A DNA stretch of 51,412 nt, taken from NCBI GenBank assembly GCA_937901745.1, contig CALGSZ010000060.1:1-51412 (forward strand). The letters run 5' to 3'. A program made the position numbers and the translations under genes. This stretch comes from an uncultured Chloroflexota bacterium. Lineage in GTDB: Bacteria > Chloroflexota > Chloroflexia > Thermomicrobiales > UBA6265. Shown here piece by piece: positions 33,438-41,439 of this stretch (position 1 is the first letter of the stretch; each line of letters starts with the position of its first letter). The notes beneath the pieces were generated by a model. That model saw only the letters and a list, made by a program, of their open reading frames with translations. It was not told the origin of the DNA and searched no databases.

Positions 33438-33884
33438 GTGGCCGACGACCTACGACGGCTTCTAGATCACATCGTCCACACCTACGTGGCTCATGACGAG
33501 ATGATCGCGGTCGATCTCGACGCGTCGGCCAGCGACCGCGCTGAGGACATCGCCGCCGACAAGCGCCGCGCCGTTCGTCGCGAGGCGAGTCGAGCGGAGA
33601 CGCTCGCCGGGGCGTTCGTCGAGGGGTTGGAGCGCGCCTTTGCGGCTCGCGGCCGGCCCGACGCGGAGCTGATCTTGGACGATCGCGATCCAGAGCAAGA
33701 CGCGATGGCGGACGCCCTAATCCGCTTCTTGGTCAGCCACCAGCTCGCCTCGTCCCGGAGCGAGGAAACCGAGCCGTATCACTACCGCTACGCGATCTCT
33801 ATCGATTGGGATCGGCTCGCGGCAGTCGCGACTGACGCGGGGATCGATCTCGAAAGTGCGTTGCGGCGCGCGAGGAGCGCGTGA
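33438..33884 (+). CDS. Small charged protein of unknown function upstream of rnc
   Basis: This 148-residue, Asp/Arg/Ala-rich, probably helical and cytosolic protein has no signal peptide or membrane segment. The C-terminal part has a beta-like stretch HYRYAISIDWDRLAAVA. No family was recognised. GTG at 33438 is preferred over earlier in-frame codons because AGAGGAGG lies 7 nt upstream. It precedes rnc by 47 nt to the preferred rnc start, and an alternative rnc start overlaps its stop as GTGA. The two genes are probably cotranscribed, which hints at a role in RNA or ribosome metabolism, but this is only positional. Confidence 0.6.
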   Translation: MADDLRRLLDHIVHTYVAHDEMIAVDLDASASDRAEDIAADKRRAVRREASRAETLAGAFVEGLERAFAARGRPDAELILDDRDPEQDAMADALIRFLVSHQLASSRSEETEPYHYRYAISIDWDRLAAVATDAGIDLESALRRARSA

Positions 33885-33931
33885 GCGCCTCCCGGCGGCA
33901 CTCCCGGTCAACCCGTCGCAAGGAGACGGCT

Positions 33932-34768
33932 GTGCCGGCATTGGGAACGTCAGAACCCGAGCCAATGTCCGAATCTCACCGGCCGGCCGAACCCGACGTC
34001 TTGCCGGGCGAGGACAATCCGGAGCGCCTTGCGGCCGCGCTCGGCTTGCGGATGCGCGACCCGGAGCTTCTGCGCCTGGCGCTTACCCACCGTTCGGTCG
34101 TCCATGAGTGGGCGGGCACCGTGCCGGGCATGCCGGCGCCGCAATCGAACGAGCGACTGGAATTCCTCGGCGATGCGATCCTCGGGGCAGTCGTCGCTGA
34201 TGAGCTCTATCGCGCCTTCCCGGATCTTCCAGAAGGTGAGCTGACTACGCGCCGCGCGGCGCTGGTGCGCGCCGAGCAGCTGGTACGGTGGGCGCGGGAG
34301 ATCGACCTCGGCGCCTATCTCTACCTCGCCCAAGGCGAGCGCGTCTCGGAGAGCGCGCGCGACCGGATGCTCGCCGGCGCCTTCGAGGCGGTGGTCGGCG
34401 CGATCTACCTCGATCGCGGGTGGTCCGGCGCGAAGCGATTCCTCCGCCGGTTCCTCGGCAACAACCTCGAGAGCACGGTGGTCTCGCAGGAGGAGACCAA
34501 TCCGAAGGGGCGGCTCCAGGAGCTTGCCCAGGAGCGTTTCCGGGAGGCGCCGCACTATCGCGTCGTGCGAACCGAGGGACCTCCTCACGCGCGCCGCTTC
34601 ACCATCGAAGTCTCGATCGCCGGCCGGGCCCTAGCGACCGGCTCTGGCGGCAGCAAGCGCGAAGCTGAGCAGGAGGCCGCCCGGCTGGCGCTGGAGCGGC
34701 TGGCTCACGACGAGACGGATCGCTCCGCTTCTGTGACGCGCGACGCCGCGCATTCCTCCGAGAGGTGA
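33932..34768 (+). CDS. rnc: Ribonuclease III
   Basis: This 278-residue endonuclease processes double-stranded RNA, including rRNA precursors. The catalytic domain carries the signature NERLEFLGDAILG (about 70-82) and the second acidic site in RMLAGAFEAVVGAIYLD (Glu-Asp metal ligands, about 150). The C-terminal double-stranded RNA binding domain begins with NPKGRLQELAQE and ends with GSKREAEQEAARLALE. The length is slightly above the usual 220-260 because of N- and C-terminal extensions. GTG at 33932 is chosen because AAGGAG lies 6 nt upstream; a GTG overlapping the previous stop (33881) is the alternative. It shares an operon with the small charged protein. Confidence 0.96.
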   Translation: MPALGTSEPEPMSESHRPAEPDVLPGEDNPERLAAALGLRMRDPELLRLALTHRSVVHEWAGTVPGMPAPQSNERLEFLGDAILGAVVADELYRAFPDLPEGELTTRRAALVRAEQLVRWAREIDLGAYLYLAQGERVSESARDRMLAGAFEAVVGAIYLDRGWSGAKRFLRRFLGNNLESTVVSQEETNPKGRLQELAQERFREAPHYRVVRTEGPPHARRFTIEVSIAGRALATGSGGSKREAEQEAARLALERLAHDETDRSASVTRDAAHSSER

Positions 34769-34833
34769 TCTCAACCGCACCGTGCGGCCTTGCCGCATTT
34801 GGTCGTTTGGACGCGAGGAGTTCCCATCTTGGT

Positions 34834-34842
34834 TGGTAGAAT
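34834..34842 (+). promoter_or_regulatory. Extended -10 promoter element upstream of prs
   Basis: TGGTAGAAT at 34834-34842 contains an extended -10 (TGn plus TAGAAT), which can work without a good -35. It implies a leader of about 135 nt before the prs GTG at 34985. Confidence 0.4.
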
Positions 34843-34984
34843 TGGGCGGCGCAGAACGTCGCTCGGCGGACCAACATCACACGCGGTTGGGGGACGTGTG
34901 CCGCTTCGAGCCGCGCTCATCGCTGGGACTCCCGGCCACCGGCGCGGCGCTGTCTGATCGATCCTTGGCGCACGGGAGGGTGGC

Positions 34985-35959
34985 GTGGGACGGTTGTACG
35001 ACCAGCTGACGATTTTCGGTGGGAACTCCAACCCGGAGCTCACCGACGAGATCTGTGAATACATCGGCATTCCGCGCGGCCGCGCTGAAGTTTTCAAGTT
35101 CAGCAACGACAACACCTTCGTCCGCATCGGCGAGAGCGTCCGCGACAACGATGTCTTCGTCGTCCAGTCCTTCTCCGCGCCGGTCAACGACTCGATCATG
35201 GAGCTCCTGATCATGATCGATACCCTCCGGCGCGCCTCGGCTGGCCGGATTACCGCGGTCATTCCCTACTTCGGGTATGGCCGCACCGACAAGAAAGATC
35301 AGCCGCGTGTGCCGATCACGGCACGGCTCGTCGCCAAGCTCGTCAGCACGGCGGGCGCCGACCGCGTCCTGACGCTGGACCTCCACGCGGGCCAGATTCA
35401 GGGCTTCTTCGACATCCCGGTCGATGAGATGAGCGCGATGCCGCTGGTCGCCCGCTATTTCTTGGACAAGCGGCTGAGCCGTCCGGTTGTCGTCTCCCCG
35501 GACTTGGGCAACACCAAGCGGTCGCGCAACTTCGCAGAAACGCTCAACGCGCCGCTGGCGATCATCGAGAAGCGGCGGATCGGAAATGCCGACCGCTCGG
35601 AGGTCCTCAACCTGATCGGCTCGGTCGAGGATGCCCAGGTCGTGATCGTTGATGACGAGATCGACACGGCCGGTTCGATCACCCAGGCCGCCGAAGTCTG
35701 CTTGCGAAACGGCGCCGCGGAAGTCTACGCGGCCTGCATTCACCCGGTCTTTTCCGGACCGGCTGTGCGCCGGCTGCAGGACAGCGCGATCCGCGAGGTC
35801 GTCGCCACCAATACGATCGCCCTCCCGGAAAGCAAGCGCATCGACAAGCTGACCATCATCTCGGTGGCGCCACTGCTTGGCGAGACGATTCAGCGCATTC
35901 ACACGGGCGCCAGCGTCGCCGCTGTCTACCGCGCCGCCCAGACGATGCCGATCGGCTAG
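34985..35959 (+). CDS. prs: Ribose-phosphate pyrophosphokinase (PRPP synthase)
   Basis: This 324-residue enzyme makes phosphoribosyl pyrophosphate from ribose 5-phosphate and ATP for nucleotide, His and Trp synthesis. Visible parts are TIFGGNSNPELTDEI at the N-terminus, GESVRDNDVFVVQSFS, PYFGYGRTDKKDQPRVPI (flexible loop and ATP-site residues), LDLHAGQIQGFF and the PRPP-binding loop VVIVDDEIDTAGSI. The usual FxDGE element reads FSNDNTFVRI, and the ATP-loop consensus ARQDRK is GRTDKK; both are variations on the class I pattern. GGGAGGG lies 4-5 nt before the GTG. It is convergent with the flavin oxidoreductase gene, 34 nt apart. Confidence 0.95.
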   Translation: MGRLYDQLTIFGGNSNPELTDEICEYIGIPRGRAEVFKFSNDNTFVRIGESVRDNDVFVVQSFSAPVNDSIMELLIMIDTLRRASAGRITAVIPYFGYGRTDKKDQPRVPITARLVAKLVSTAGADRVLTLDLHAGQIQGFFDIPVDEMSAMPLVARYFLDKRLSRPVVVSPDLGNTKRSRNFAETLNAPLAIIEKRRIGNADRSEVLNLIGSVEDAQVVIVDDEIDTAGSITQAAEVCLRNGAAEVYAACIHPVFSGPAVRRLQDSAIREVVATNTIALPESKRIDKLTIISVAPLLGETIQRIHTGASVAAVYRAAQTMPIG

Positions 35960-35993
35960 CGGTCGCTCCGCGCAATGCTCTTGCCGCGGCGGA

Positions 35994-37001
35994 TCACGCG
36001 TCCAGAGCGCTCGTCGCGCCGCGCTGAGCTCCCACCAGGACCGCTCCGGCAGCCAAGGTTTGCTCCGCCTCGGCGATCATCTGCCGCAGAATCTCGCCGG
36101 CCGGCTTGATGTCGCGAACGAGTCCAGCCGTCTGCCCGGTGAACGGCACCAGCTCGTGGATCCGCCCCGCGCGCAGCGCGCCCAGGATCTCGTCCCGGGC
36201 CTCGGCGGCGCGTGGCGCGACCTCGGCTGGATGCTTACTCCAGTCAGTGATGAATGGGGTGCGCAAGGCACGCGGCACCGTGTCATACGCGATCTCGCTA
36301 TCAGACGGCATGATCGTTCGCCAGGCCTCGAAACGGATCGCGTCCTCCGATTCGGCCGCCAAGATTGCCTGCTTCCAAACTCCAGGCACGCCAGCCTCCT
36401 CTGACGCGAGGAAACGCGTGCCGACATTCGCTCCCTGAGCGCCGAGCACGAGCGCGGCGGCGAGCCCGCGTCCATCGGCGATGCCGCCGGCTGCCACGAC
36501 CGGGATCGAGGGCACCGCATCAACGACCTGCGGCAGCAGGACCAAGGTGCTCGGCCCTTGCGCGAGGCCCTGTCCGCCCGCTTCGCCGCCCTGGGCGATG
36601 ATCGCGTCCACGCCACGCGCCGCGACCTGCCGTGCCTGTGTCACCGTGTGGACCTGTTGAACGACCGGGATTCCGGCGGCATGCGCGCGATCAACCAAAT
36701 CTCCCGGATCTCCGAGCGCGAAGGTGATAGCGGCCGGCTTGGCCTCGAGGGTCAGCGCGAAGGCGTCTTCGTTCAGGAGTGGCACGACGTGATTGACGGC
36801 GAACGGCCGGTCTGTCATCGCGCGGACTCGCTCGATTTGCCGCTCGAGGTCGTCCGCGGTGGCAAGGATGGCCCCAATGCTCCCCATGCCGCCCGCGTTC
36901 GAAACCGCGGCCACCAATTCCGGCGAGGTTGCCGGCCAGATCGCCGCTTGGATGATGGGATGTTCGATGCCGAGCAGATCGCAGAGCCGCGTGCGGATCA
37001 T
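35994..37001 (-). CDS. NPD/nitronate monooxygenase-type FMN oxidoreductase
   Basis: This 335-residue TIM-barrel flavoprotein is of the nitronate monooxygenase / FabK-like group. Motifs are the N-terminal LGIEHPIIQAAI, SNAGGMGSIG, the central AQGGEAGGQG and the phosphate-binding PVVAAGGIADGRGLAAALVLGA with GTRFLASEEA. The active-site His that usually follows EAGG in nitronate monooxygenases is Gln here, so the reaction may differ (NADH:quinone reductase or enoyl reductase activities occur in relatives). ATG at 37001 is chosen because the conserved domain starts there and a GGGAGAGGG lies just upstream; the frame extends upstream without recognisable protein. It follows the LCP gene by about 276 nt. 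Confidence 0.86.
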   Translation of the reverse strand: MIRTRLCDLLGIEHPIIQAAIWPATSPELVAAVSNAGGMGSIGAILATADDLERQIERVRAMTDRPFAVNHVVPLLNEDAFALTLEAKPAAITFALGDPGDLVDRAHAAGIPVVQQVHTVTQARQVAARGVDAIIAQGGEAGGQGLAQGPSTLVLLPQVVDAVPSIPVVAAGGIADGRGLAAALVLGAQGANVGTRFLASEEAGVPGVWKQAILAAESEDAIRFEAWRTIMPSDSEIAYDTVPRALRTPFITDWSKHPAEVAPRAAEARDEILGALRAGRIHELVPFTGQTAGLVRDIKPAGEILRQMIAEAEQTLAAGAVLVGAQRGATSALDA

Positions 37002-37277
37002 CGCACCCTCTCCCTGAACGACGCCGGGTGACGGCGTCCCATCACCGAGCGCCGCGGGCGCTCGGCGCCGCGTCGTCGCGTGTCTGGTGGTGGCACTGCG
37101 AAGACGGTCCCAACAGTAGCGAGGGATGATCCGATTTGGCAAGCGTTGGCGAGCGGCTCAAGAGGATCGGCTGGAAGTGCCTCTTGCTTTCCCGGCAGTA
37201 GGCGAAGGTACTCCGTTCGCGGTTCGGCCACGGAGTCATGCGACGGTGTATGGCCCGGCGGCCGGAGACCGCCGGCG

Positions 37278-39023
37278 CTAGGGACTCGTCGTGTCGGGCG
37301 CTACCTCGTCGAACTCGGCGGTGAAGTAGGCCGGATCGTGGGCGTCGTTGCCGAGGATGACGCGGATGCCCTCCTCAGCGGGCCCATCTCCGATCTCGAC
37401 AGCGGCGATGTCTACGCCGATGAGACCGGCGACGAGGTAGGCCGTCGTGATCTCCTCCTGAGGAGCCAAGATCTGCGTCTGCTCCGCCACTTCTGGCCGG
37501 TCGGCGACGTCGACATCGGTGAAGCCGTAATCGCGGAGCACGAAGCCGATGCGCTGGCCGAGACCCGGATTGGTCGTGCCGTTCTCGAGGCGGATCGGCG
37601 CGTCGTAGTTCGGGTGCGCCAGCGCCGACATCGGCGGCGTGATTTCCCGCCCGGCAAACTCTGAAAGGATCTCGCCCACCACGTCCCAGTCAGCGACCAG
37701 GTAGTAGGGCTCATCCGGCAGCTGCTCTTCAGTCAGCGCGCGGTCGAGGGAGTACTGCTTGATGCCGTTGTCCTGGATCTCCGAAGCGAGCCGGGCCAGC
37801 CTCAGCGCCTGCGTCGGCGAGAGATCGGTGCGAACCGCATCTCCCAGCTCTGCGATCAGCTCGCCGGCCTTGGGCAAGAGATCGAGTGACAGCGCTTGCT
37901 CGCGCAGCGCGAGCAGCACCTGCTGCTGGCGGACGGATCGGCTGCCGTCGCCGTCGTCGTGGCGTGTCCGCGCGTATTGCAGGGCGCGTTTCCCATCCAT
38001 GTGCTGCCAACCGGCCGGGAAGTAGACGCGCATGTAGTTCGTGCCGTCGGCCGGGAACGCGTCGTCCTTGATCGGATACGGGACATCAATGGTGATCCCA
38101 CCGACGGTGTCGATGATCTTGATGAAGCCGTTGAAATCGACCTGCGCGAAGTAATCGATGCGCAGGCCAAAGTTGGCCTCGATCGTCTTGATGACCAGGC
38201 CCGGCCCGCCGCCCGGCACCTCGTCCGCGTCCCCGAACGCGTAGGCGGCGTTGATCTTGTTCATCCCGTAGCCGGGAATGATCACCTTCAGGTCGCGGGG
38301 AATAGCGAGCATCCCCGCCTCCTTGGCCACGGGATCGATATTGACGAGGATCATCGTGTCGGATCGCGATGGCTCATCCTCCCGGCGGTCGACGCCCAGC
38401 AAGAGGATGGTGATGCGCTCGGTTCCGTCCCAGCTCGGGATCTCTGGGACGGCGGTCGCCGTCGTCTGCGCGATGACTGGCGTCCCTTCCTCGTTCTTGA
38501 CGGCGATGAAGGGCTGCGGGTCGCGCGGCGCGGGCTCGACGAAGACGTCCTGATACGCGCGGGTGCCGCGGTAGACGATCGGTCCGATGATGGCGCCGAC
38601 GGCGATGAGGAATACCACAGGAATGGCCAGGGCGATCATGCCAGCGCGCGTGCGCGGTCGCCGCAGGAGTCGCCGCCTCTTGCGCGGAGTCTCGGCCGCC
38701 GCTTCCCGGTGCGACTCTTGCTCCCGCCGGAGTCGCTCGAAGGAGGGGCGGACGGCGGAGCTCTCCTGCCCCCGCGCCGGCGGCTCCTCCACGACGGGCT
38801 GTGCTGGACGCGCCGCCGGTCGCGCCGCGGGAACCGCGGCAGGAGTGGCCTGGCGGACGCGTGCCGGAGCGGTCAATCTCCCCGCCAGCGCGGGGGCGGC
38901 AGTTGCAAGATACGGTCGAGGGAGGCGGCCACGTTGGAACGTTTGTCGCGGTGTAGCGCGGCGCGGGGAGCGTCGCTGCTGGCGGCGTTGAGCGTACCGG
39001 GGATAATCGCGCATATCAGGCAT
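37278..39023 (-). CDS. LytR/CpsA/Psr (LCP) family protein with LytR_C-type tail
   Basis: This 581-residue protein has a basic, Pro/Ala/Arg-rich cytoplasmic N-terminus (1-125), one transmembrane helix (about 128-150) and an extracytoplasmic LCP catalytic domain (about 205-390). The latter shows LLLGVDRREDEPSRSDTMIL, IPRDLKV, NKINAAYAFG, the conserved Arg pair in RALQYARTRHDDGDG and RSVRQQQVL. A C-terminal LytR_C-like domain (about 470-570) has IRLENGT, GLGQRIGFVLRDYGF and VILGNDA. LCP enzymes transfer undecaprenyl-linked polymers to the cell wall. ATG at 39023 is used. It is divergent from dcd, with palindromes between them. Confidence 0.93.
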   Translation of the reverse strand: MPDMRDYPRYAQRRQQRRSPRRATPRQTFQRGRLPRPYLATAAPALAGRLTAPARVRQATPAAVPAARPAARPAQPVVEEPPARGQESSAVRPSFERLRREQESHREAAAETPRKRRRLLRRPRTRAGMIALAIPVVFLIAVGAIIGPIVYRGTRAYQDVFVEPAPRDPQPFIAVKNEEGTPVIAQTTATAVPEIPSWDGTERITILLLGVDRREDEPSRSDTMILVNIDPVAKEAGMLAIPRDLKVIIPGYGMNKINAAYAFGDADEVPGGGPGLVIKTIEANFGLRIDYFAQVDFNGFIKIIDTVGGITIDVPYPIKDDAFPADGTNYMRVYFPAGWQHMDGKRALQYARTRHDDGDGSRSVRQQQVLLALREQALSLDLLPKAGELIAELGDAVRTDLSPTQALRLARLASEIQDNGIKQYSLDRALTEEQLPDEPYYLVADWDVVGEILSEFAGREITPPMSALAHPNYDAPIRLENGTTNPGLGQRIGFVLRDYGFTDVDVADRPEVAEQTQILAPQEEITTAYLVAGLIGVDIAAVEIGDGPAEEGIRVILGNDAHDPAYFTAEFDEVAPDTTSP

Positions 39024-39069
39024 CGATTCTCGCGCGGGCGACCGGGCGAGCGCGCGCCTCGGTATCCGC

Positions 39070-39110
39070 GGACGATCGTCCTATGCTCTTGGCCGCGGCA
39101 TATCCGCGGC
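39070..39110. promoter_or_regulatory. Two palindromes in the LCP-dcd divergent region
   Basis: GGACGATCGTCC (39070-39081) is a perfect 12-bp palindrome. GCCGCGG and CCGCGGC (39092-39110) form an inverted repeat around CATAT. Both sit 47-87 bp upstream of the LCP start and look like operator sites. The binding protein is unknown. Confidence 0.4.
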
Positions 39111-39151
39111 AGCGAAACGGCCTGAGTCTACCATGCCAGGGACGCCAAGCC

Positions 39152-39187
39152 TTGACGCCTAGGCAGCGCTCCGGTAGTGTACGTACA
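39152..39187 (+). promoter_or_regulatory. dcd promoter with overlapping palindrome
   Basis: TTGACG (39152-39157), a 17-bp spacer and TAGTGT (39175-39180) form a strong promoter. The palindrome TGTACGTACA (39178-39187) covers the end of the -10 and the expected start site, a position suited to repression. The leader to the ATG at 39251 would be about 64 nt. Confidence 0.65.
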
Positions 39188-39250
39188 GATTGGCTCCGGG
39201 GCGAGTGTGCCGGGTGCGACCACTGGCGCCGGAGGAGAGGGCGAGCACTG

Positions 39251-39865
39251 ATGCTGCTTTCTGACCGGGATATCGTCGAAGCGCTCAAAACGGGCCGGAT
39301 CAAGATCGATCCTCCGCCTGACCTGGAGACACAGTTGGGCTCAGTATCGATCGATTTCCGGCTCGGGCGGACCTTCATGGTCTTCGAACACAGTCGCCAT
39401 AGTTACATTGATCCGCGACAGCCTCACTCGATCGGCGACGCGATGCGGACGATCGTCGTCGATGAGGACGAGCCGTTCATCATGCAGCCGGGCGACTTCG
39501 CGCTTGCCTCGACGATCGAGTCGCTGGAGTTGCCGGACGACCTCGTCGGGCGGCTGGAGGGCCGATCGAGCATCGCGCGGCTCGGCATTACGGTCCACTC
39601 GACGGCGGCGGTCTTCGAGCCGGGCTGGGTCGGGACGGCGACGATGGAGCTGAGCAACTTGGGGCGAATGGCGGTCGCGCTCTACCCAGGGATGCGGATC
39701 TGCGCCTTCTCCTTCGAGACGGTCAGTTCCCCCGTCATGACACCGTACCGCTTGAAGCGCAACGCCAAATACGCCGGTCAGCAGACGCCTCGACCGTCCC
39801 TCCTGGCCGAGGAGAGCCGGCTGAGAGACGAGCTGAGTTCCCGGAACGGCACGAGCCGGAGTTAG
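39251..39865 (+). CDS. dcd: dCTP deaminase
   Basis: This 204-residue homotrimeric enzyme deaminates dCTP to dUTP in dTMP synthesis. The signature EGRSSIARLGITVHSTAAVFEPGW is visible around residues 95-118, with the catalytic Glu and the nucleotide-binding Arg-Ser-Ser. The N-terminal MLLSDRDIVEALKTGRI and SVSIDFRLG are also typical. No sign separates a mono-functional deaminase from the bifunctional dCTP deaminase/dUTPase. ATG at 39251 is chosen because the family N-terminus starts there; upstream frame is noncoding. GGAGGAGAGGG is upstream. A parS-like site lies 14 bp past its stop. Confidence 0.95.
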   Translation: MLLSDRDIVEALKTGRIKIDPPPDLETQLGSVSIDFRLGRTFMVFEHSRHSYIDPRQPHSIGDAMRTIVVDEDEPFIMQPGDFALASTIESLELPDDLVGRLEGRSSIARLGITVHSTAAVFEPGWVGTATMELSNLGRMAVALYPGMRICAFSFETVSSPVMTPYRLKRNAKYAGQQTPRPSLLAEESRLRDELSSRNGTSRS

Positions 39866-39878
39866 GCGACGCTGGCTC

Positions 39879-39894
39879 GGTTTCACGTGAAACG
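39879..39894. other. parS-like centromere site 1
   Basis: GGTTTCACGTGAAACG contains the perfect 14-bp palindrome GTTTCACGTGAAAC, which matches the core of the ParB-binding parS consensus (TGTTTCACGTGAAACA). It lies between dcd and the next gene, outside coding sequence. Confidence 0.9.
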
Positions 39895-39989
39895 CGGCGG
39901 CTGGTCGACGCGCGTTGCCCTCGCCGGGCATAATCCCTCCGGCTGAGATCGTGGCCGAGCCGATCGGCCTGATGACGAGGGAAGACGTC

Positions 39990-40376
39990 GTGTCGGTTCA
40001 AGTGCTGCAATCGATCCGCGACCGCGTTCTGCCGATGTTCGAGGTGACGGCCGAGCGGTACCGAGGACGGGTGCCAACGCCGTACCCGATCATCGTCGAT
40101 GATCCCGAACGAGGCGAGCTGGGATTGGAGCTCGATCCCAACTACGCGATCTACTTTTCGAGCGATGGGACGCAGGCGTATGCCGAGTTGCGGTTCCCGC
40201 TCCCGCGCAACGATGCGCGGTCCAGCGCCAGCCGCGAGAAGTTCTCCGGCTTGCCGTACACCAGCCGCCGCCCGCTTGATCCGGACATCTCCGACCTGGA
40301 GCTGCGCAACCTAATCGCCGAGCTCATGTCGCGCTGGAACTACCAGCCGACGATCATCCACATCACCGATACGTAG
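39990..40376 (+). CDS. Small soluble protein of unknown function between the two parS sites
   Basis: The 128 residues from GTG at 39990, which has AGGGAAG just upstream, include a helix then beta-rich sequence: VLQSIRDRVLPMFEVTAERYRGRVPTPYP in the first third, LELDPNYAIYFSSDGTQAYAELRF in the middle and LRNLIAELMSRWNYQPTIIHITDT at the end. No signal or membrane segment and no recognised family. Alternative in-frame starts are ATG at 39972 or GTG at 39951. It is transcribed toward ndk, sharing a bidirectional hairpin. Its position between parS sites may be chance. Confidence 0.7.
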   Translation: MSVQVLQSIRDRVLPMFEVTAERYRGRVPTPYPIIVDDPERGELGLELDPNYAIYFSSDGTQAYAELRFPLPRNDARSSASREKFSGLPYTSRRPLDPDISDLELRNLIAELMSRWNYQPTIIHITDT

Positions 40377-40404
40377 ACCGTTTGCCAGTAAGTGCGTAAA
40401 CGAG

Positions 40405-40432
40405 AGAGGGCCGGGCAATTGCCCGGCCCTCT
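40405..40432. terminator. Bidirectional terminator between the small gene and ndk
   Basis: Positions 40405-40418 and 40419-40432 are perfect reverse complements, so 28 bp form a palindrome folding into a long GC-rich stem. A T-containing stretch follows on the plus side (TTACTGTTTGT). It lies between convergent gene ends, 28 nt after one stop and 32 nt after the other. Confidence 0.85.
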
Positions 40433-40446
40433 TACTGTTTGTCCGT

Positions 40447-40462
40447 TGTTTCACGTGAAACG
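40447..40462. other. parS-like centromere site 2
   Basis: TGTTTCACGTGAAACG matches 15 of 16 positions of the bacterial parS consensus and is a perfect 14-bp palindrome in its core. It is only 2 bp from the ndk stop codon and 568 bp from site 1. Confidence 0.92.
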
Positions 40463-40464
40463 CG

Positions 40465-40926
40465 CTATTCCCAGGAGACCCAGCGATCGCTCTCGCGCGT
40501 CCAGCTCACGATTTGATCCTCGCGGAAGAAGAGCGCGATCTCGCGGGCCGCGCTCTCCGGCCCATCCGAGCCGTGGATCAGATTGGCGGTGATCGTCAGA
40601 CCGTGGTCGCCACGGATCGTGCCCGGCGCGGCTTCCGCCGGGTTCGTCTTGCCCATCGTCGCCCGCGTCGCGGCGATCGCCCCCGGTCCCTCAACGACCA
40701 TCGTCACCACCGGACCCGAGGTAATGAACTCGACCAGCGTGGGATAGAACGGCTTCTCCTTGTGCTCCCCGTAGTGGCGCTCCGCCAGCTCGCGATCGAT
40801 CTTCCGGAACTCCATCGCGACGATCTTCAATCCGCGCCGTTCGAGCCGGGAGATGATCTCACCGATCATGCCGCGCTGAACCGCATCCGGCTTGATGATC
40901 ACCAGTGTCCGCTCAACCTCAGCCAC
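40465..40926 (-). CDS. ndk: Nucleoside diphosphate kinase
   Basis: This 153-residue enzyme transfers the terminal phosphate between nucleoside triphosphates and diphosphates through a phosphohistidine. The N-terminus ERTLVIIKPDAVQRG and the catalytic loop NLIHGSDGPESAAREI with the phospho-His are intact, as is the GKTNPAEAAPGTIRGD nucleotide-binding stretch. The length is standard. It is convergent with the small unknown gene. The second parS-like site lies directly after its stop codon. Confidence 0.97.
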   Translation of the reverse strand: MAEVERTLVIIKPDAVQRGMIGEIISRLERRGLKIVAMEFRKIDRELAERHYGEHKEKPFYPTLVEFITSGPVVTMVVEGPGAIAATRATMGKTNPAEAAPGTIRGDHGLTITANLIHGSDGPESAAREIALFFREDQIVSWTRESDRWVSWE

Positions 40927-41009
40927 TGTCTTCTCCTCGTACTTCCCTCATGATTTCCGTGCGCGCTGGGCGCCGGCCCGCCAGACTAGCATAGCCCGCG
41001 AACCAACGC

Positions 41010-41037
41010 CATGGGGACGGTCTAGACCGTCCCCATG
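41010..41037. terminator. Perfect 28-bp palindrome between the Roadblock gene and ndk
   Basis: The arms 41010-41023 and 41024-41037 are exact reverse complements centred on CTAG. The palindrome lies 36 bp after the stop of the Roadblock gene on the minus strand, so it may end the TPR-Roadblock transcript. There is no T-tract, so protein binding is also possible. Confidence 0.6.
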
Positions 41038-41073
41038 CGCTCAATACCTGCCTTTGTTTGAGGTCGCCGGTCC

Positions 41074-41439
41074 TTACGCCGCCGGCTGGAGAAGCGCCTC
41101 GATTTTGGCAATCGCGTCCTGGCAAGCCTGCCGGATCGCGGCGCCCTCGCATGGCTCGCTGAAGACGATCAGCGCGAAGTTGCCAGCATTCTGGACGTGG
41201 ATCATCCCGTCTGGCGTGGCGATGCTGACCGCCTGCGCGGGGCCCGCGCCGAGCCGCAGCGCGGTTCGCTCCGTCGCCCCGACGAGAGCCGCGCCAACCG
41301 CGCCAGCGACGTCCGCGTCCTGCAGATCGATGCCCGCGCGACCCATGACGAGCCCTTCAATGTTCACGGCCACCACGCCCAGAATCTCGTCGTAGCGCAG
41401 CAGGTCGTGCAGAGCGTCGTCAACGCTGCTCGTCGTCAT
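41074..41439 (-). CDS. Roadblock/LC7-domain protein
   Basis: This 121-residue small alpha/beta protein has the Roadblock/LC7 pattern: helix 1 VDDALHDLLRYDEILGVVAVNIEGLVMG, then DVAGAVGAALVGATERTALRLG and a strand ALIVFSEP before the final helix. Bacterial members (MglB-like) act on Ras-type small GTPases in polarity, motility or signalling. No GTPase gene is in view. The ATG overlaps the stop of the TPR gene as ATGA, with AAGGAG 6 nt upstream, so the two are translationally coupled. Confidence 0.88.
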   Translation of the reverse strand: MTTSSVDDALHDLLRYDEILGVVAVNIEGLVMGRAGIDLQDADVAGAVGAALVGATERTALRLGAGPAQAVSIATPDGMIHVQNAGNFALIVFSEPCEGAAIRQACQDAIAKIEALLQPAA

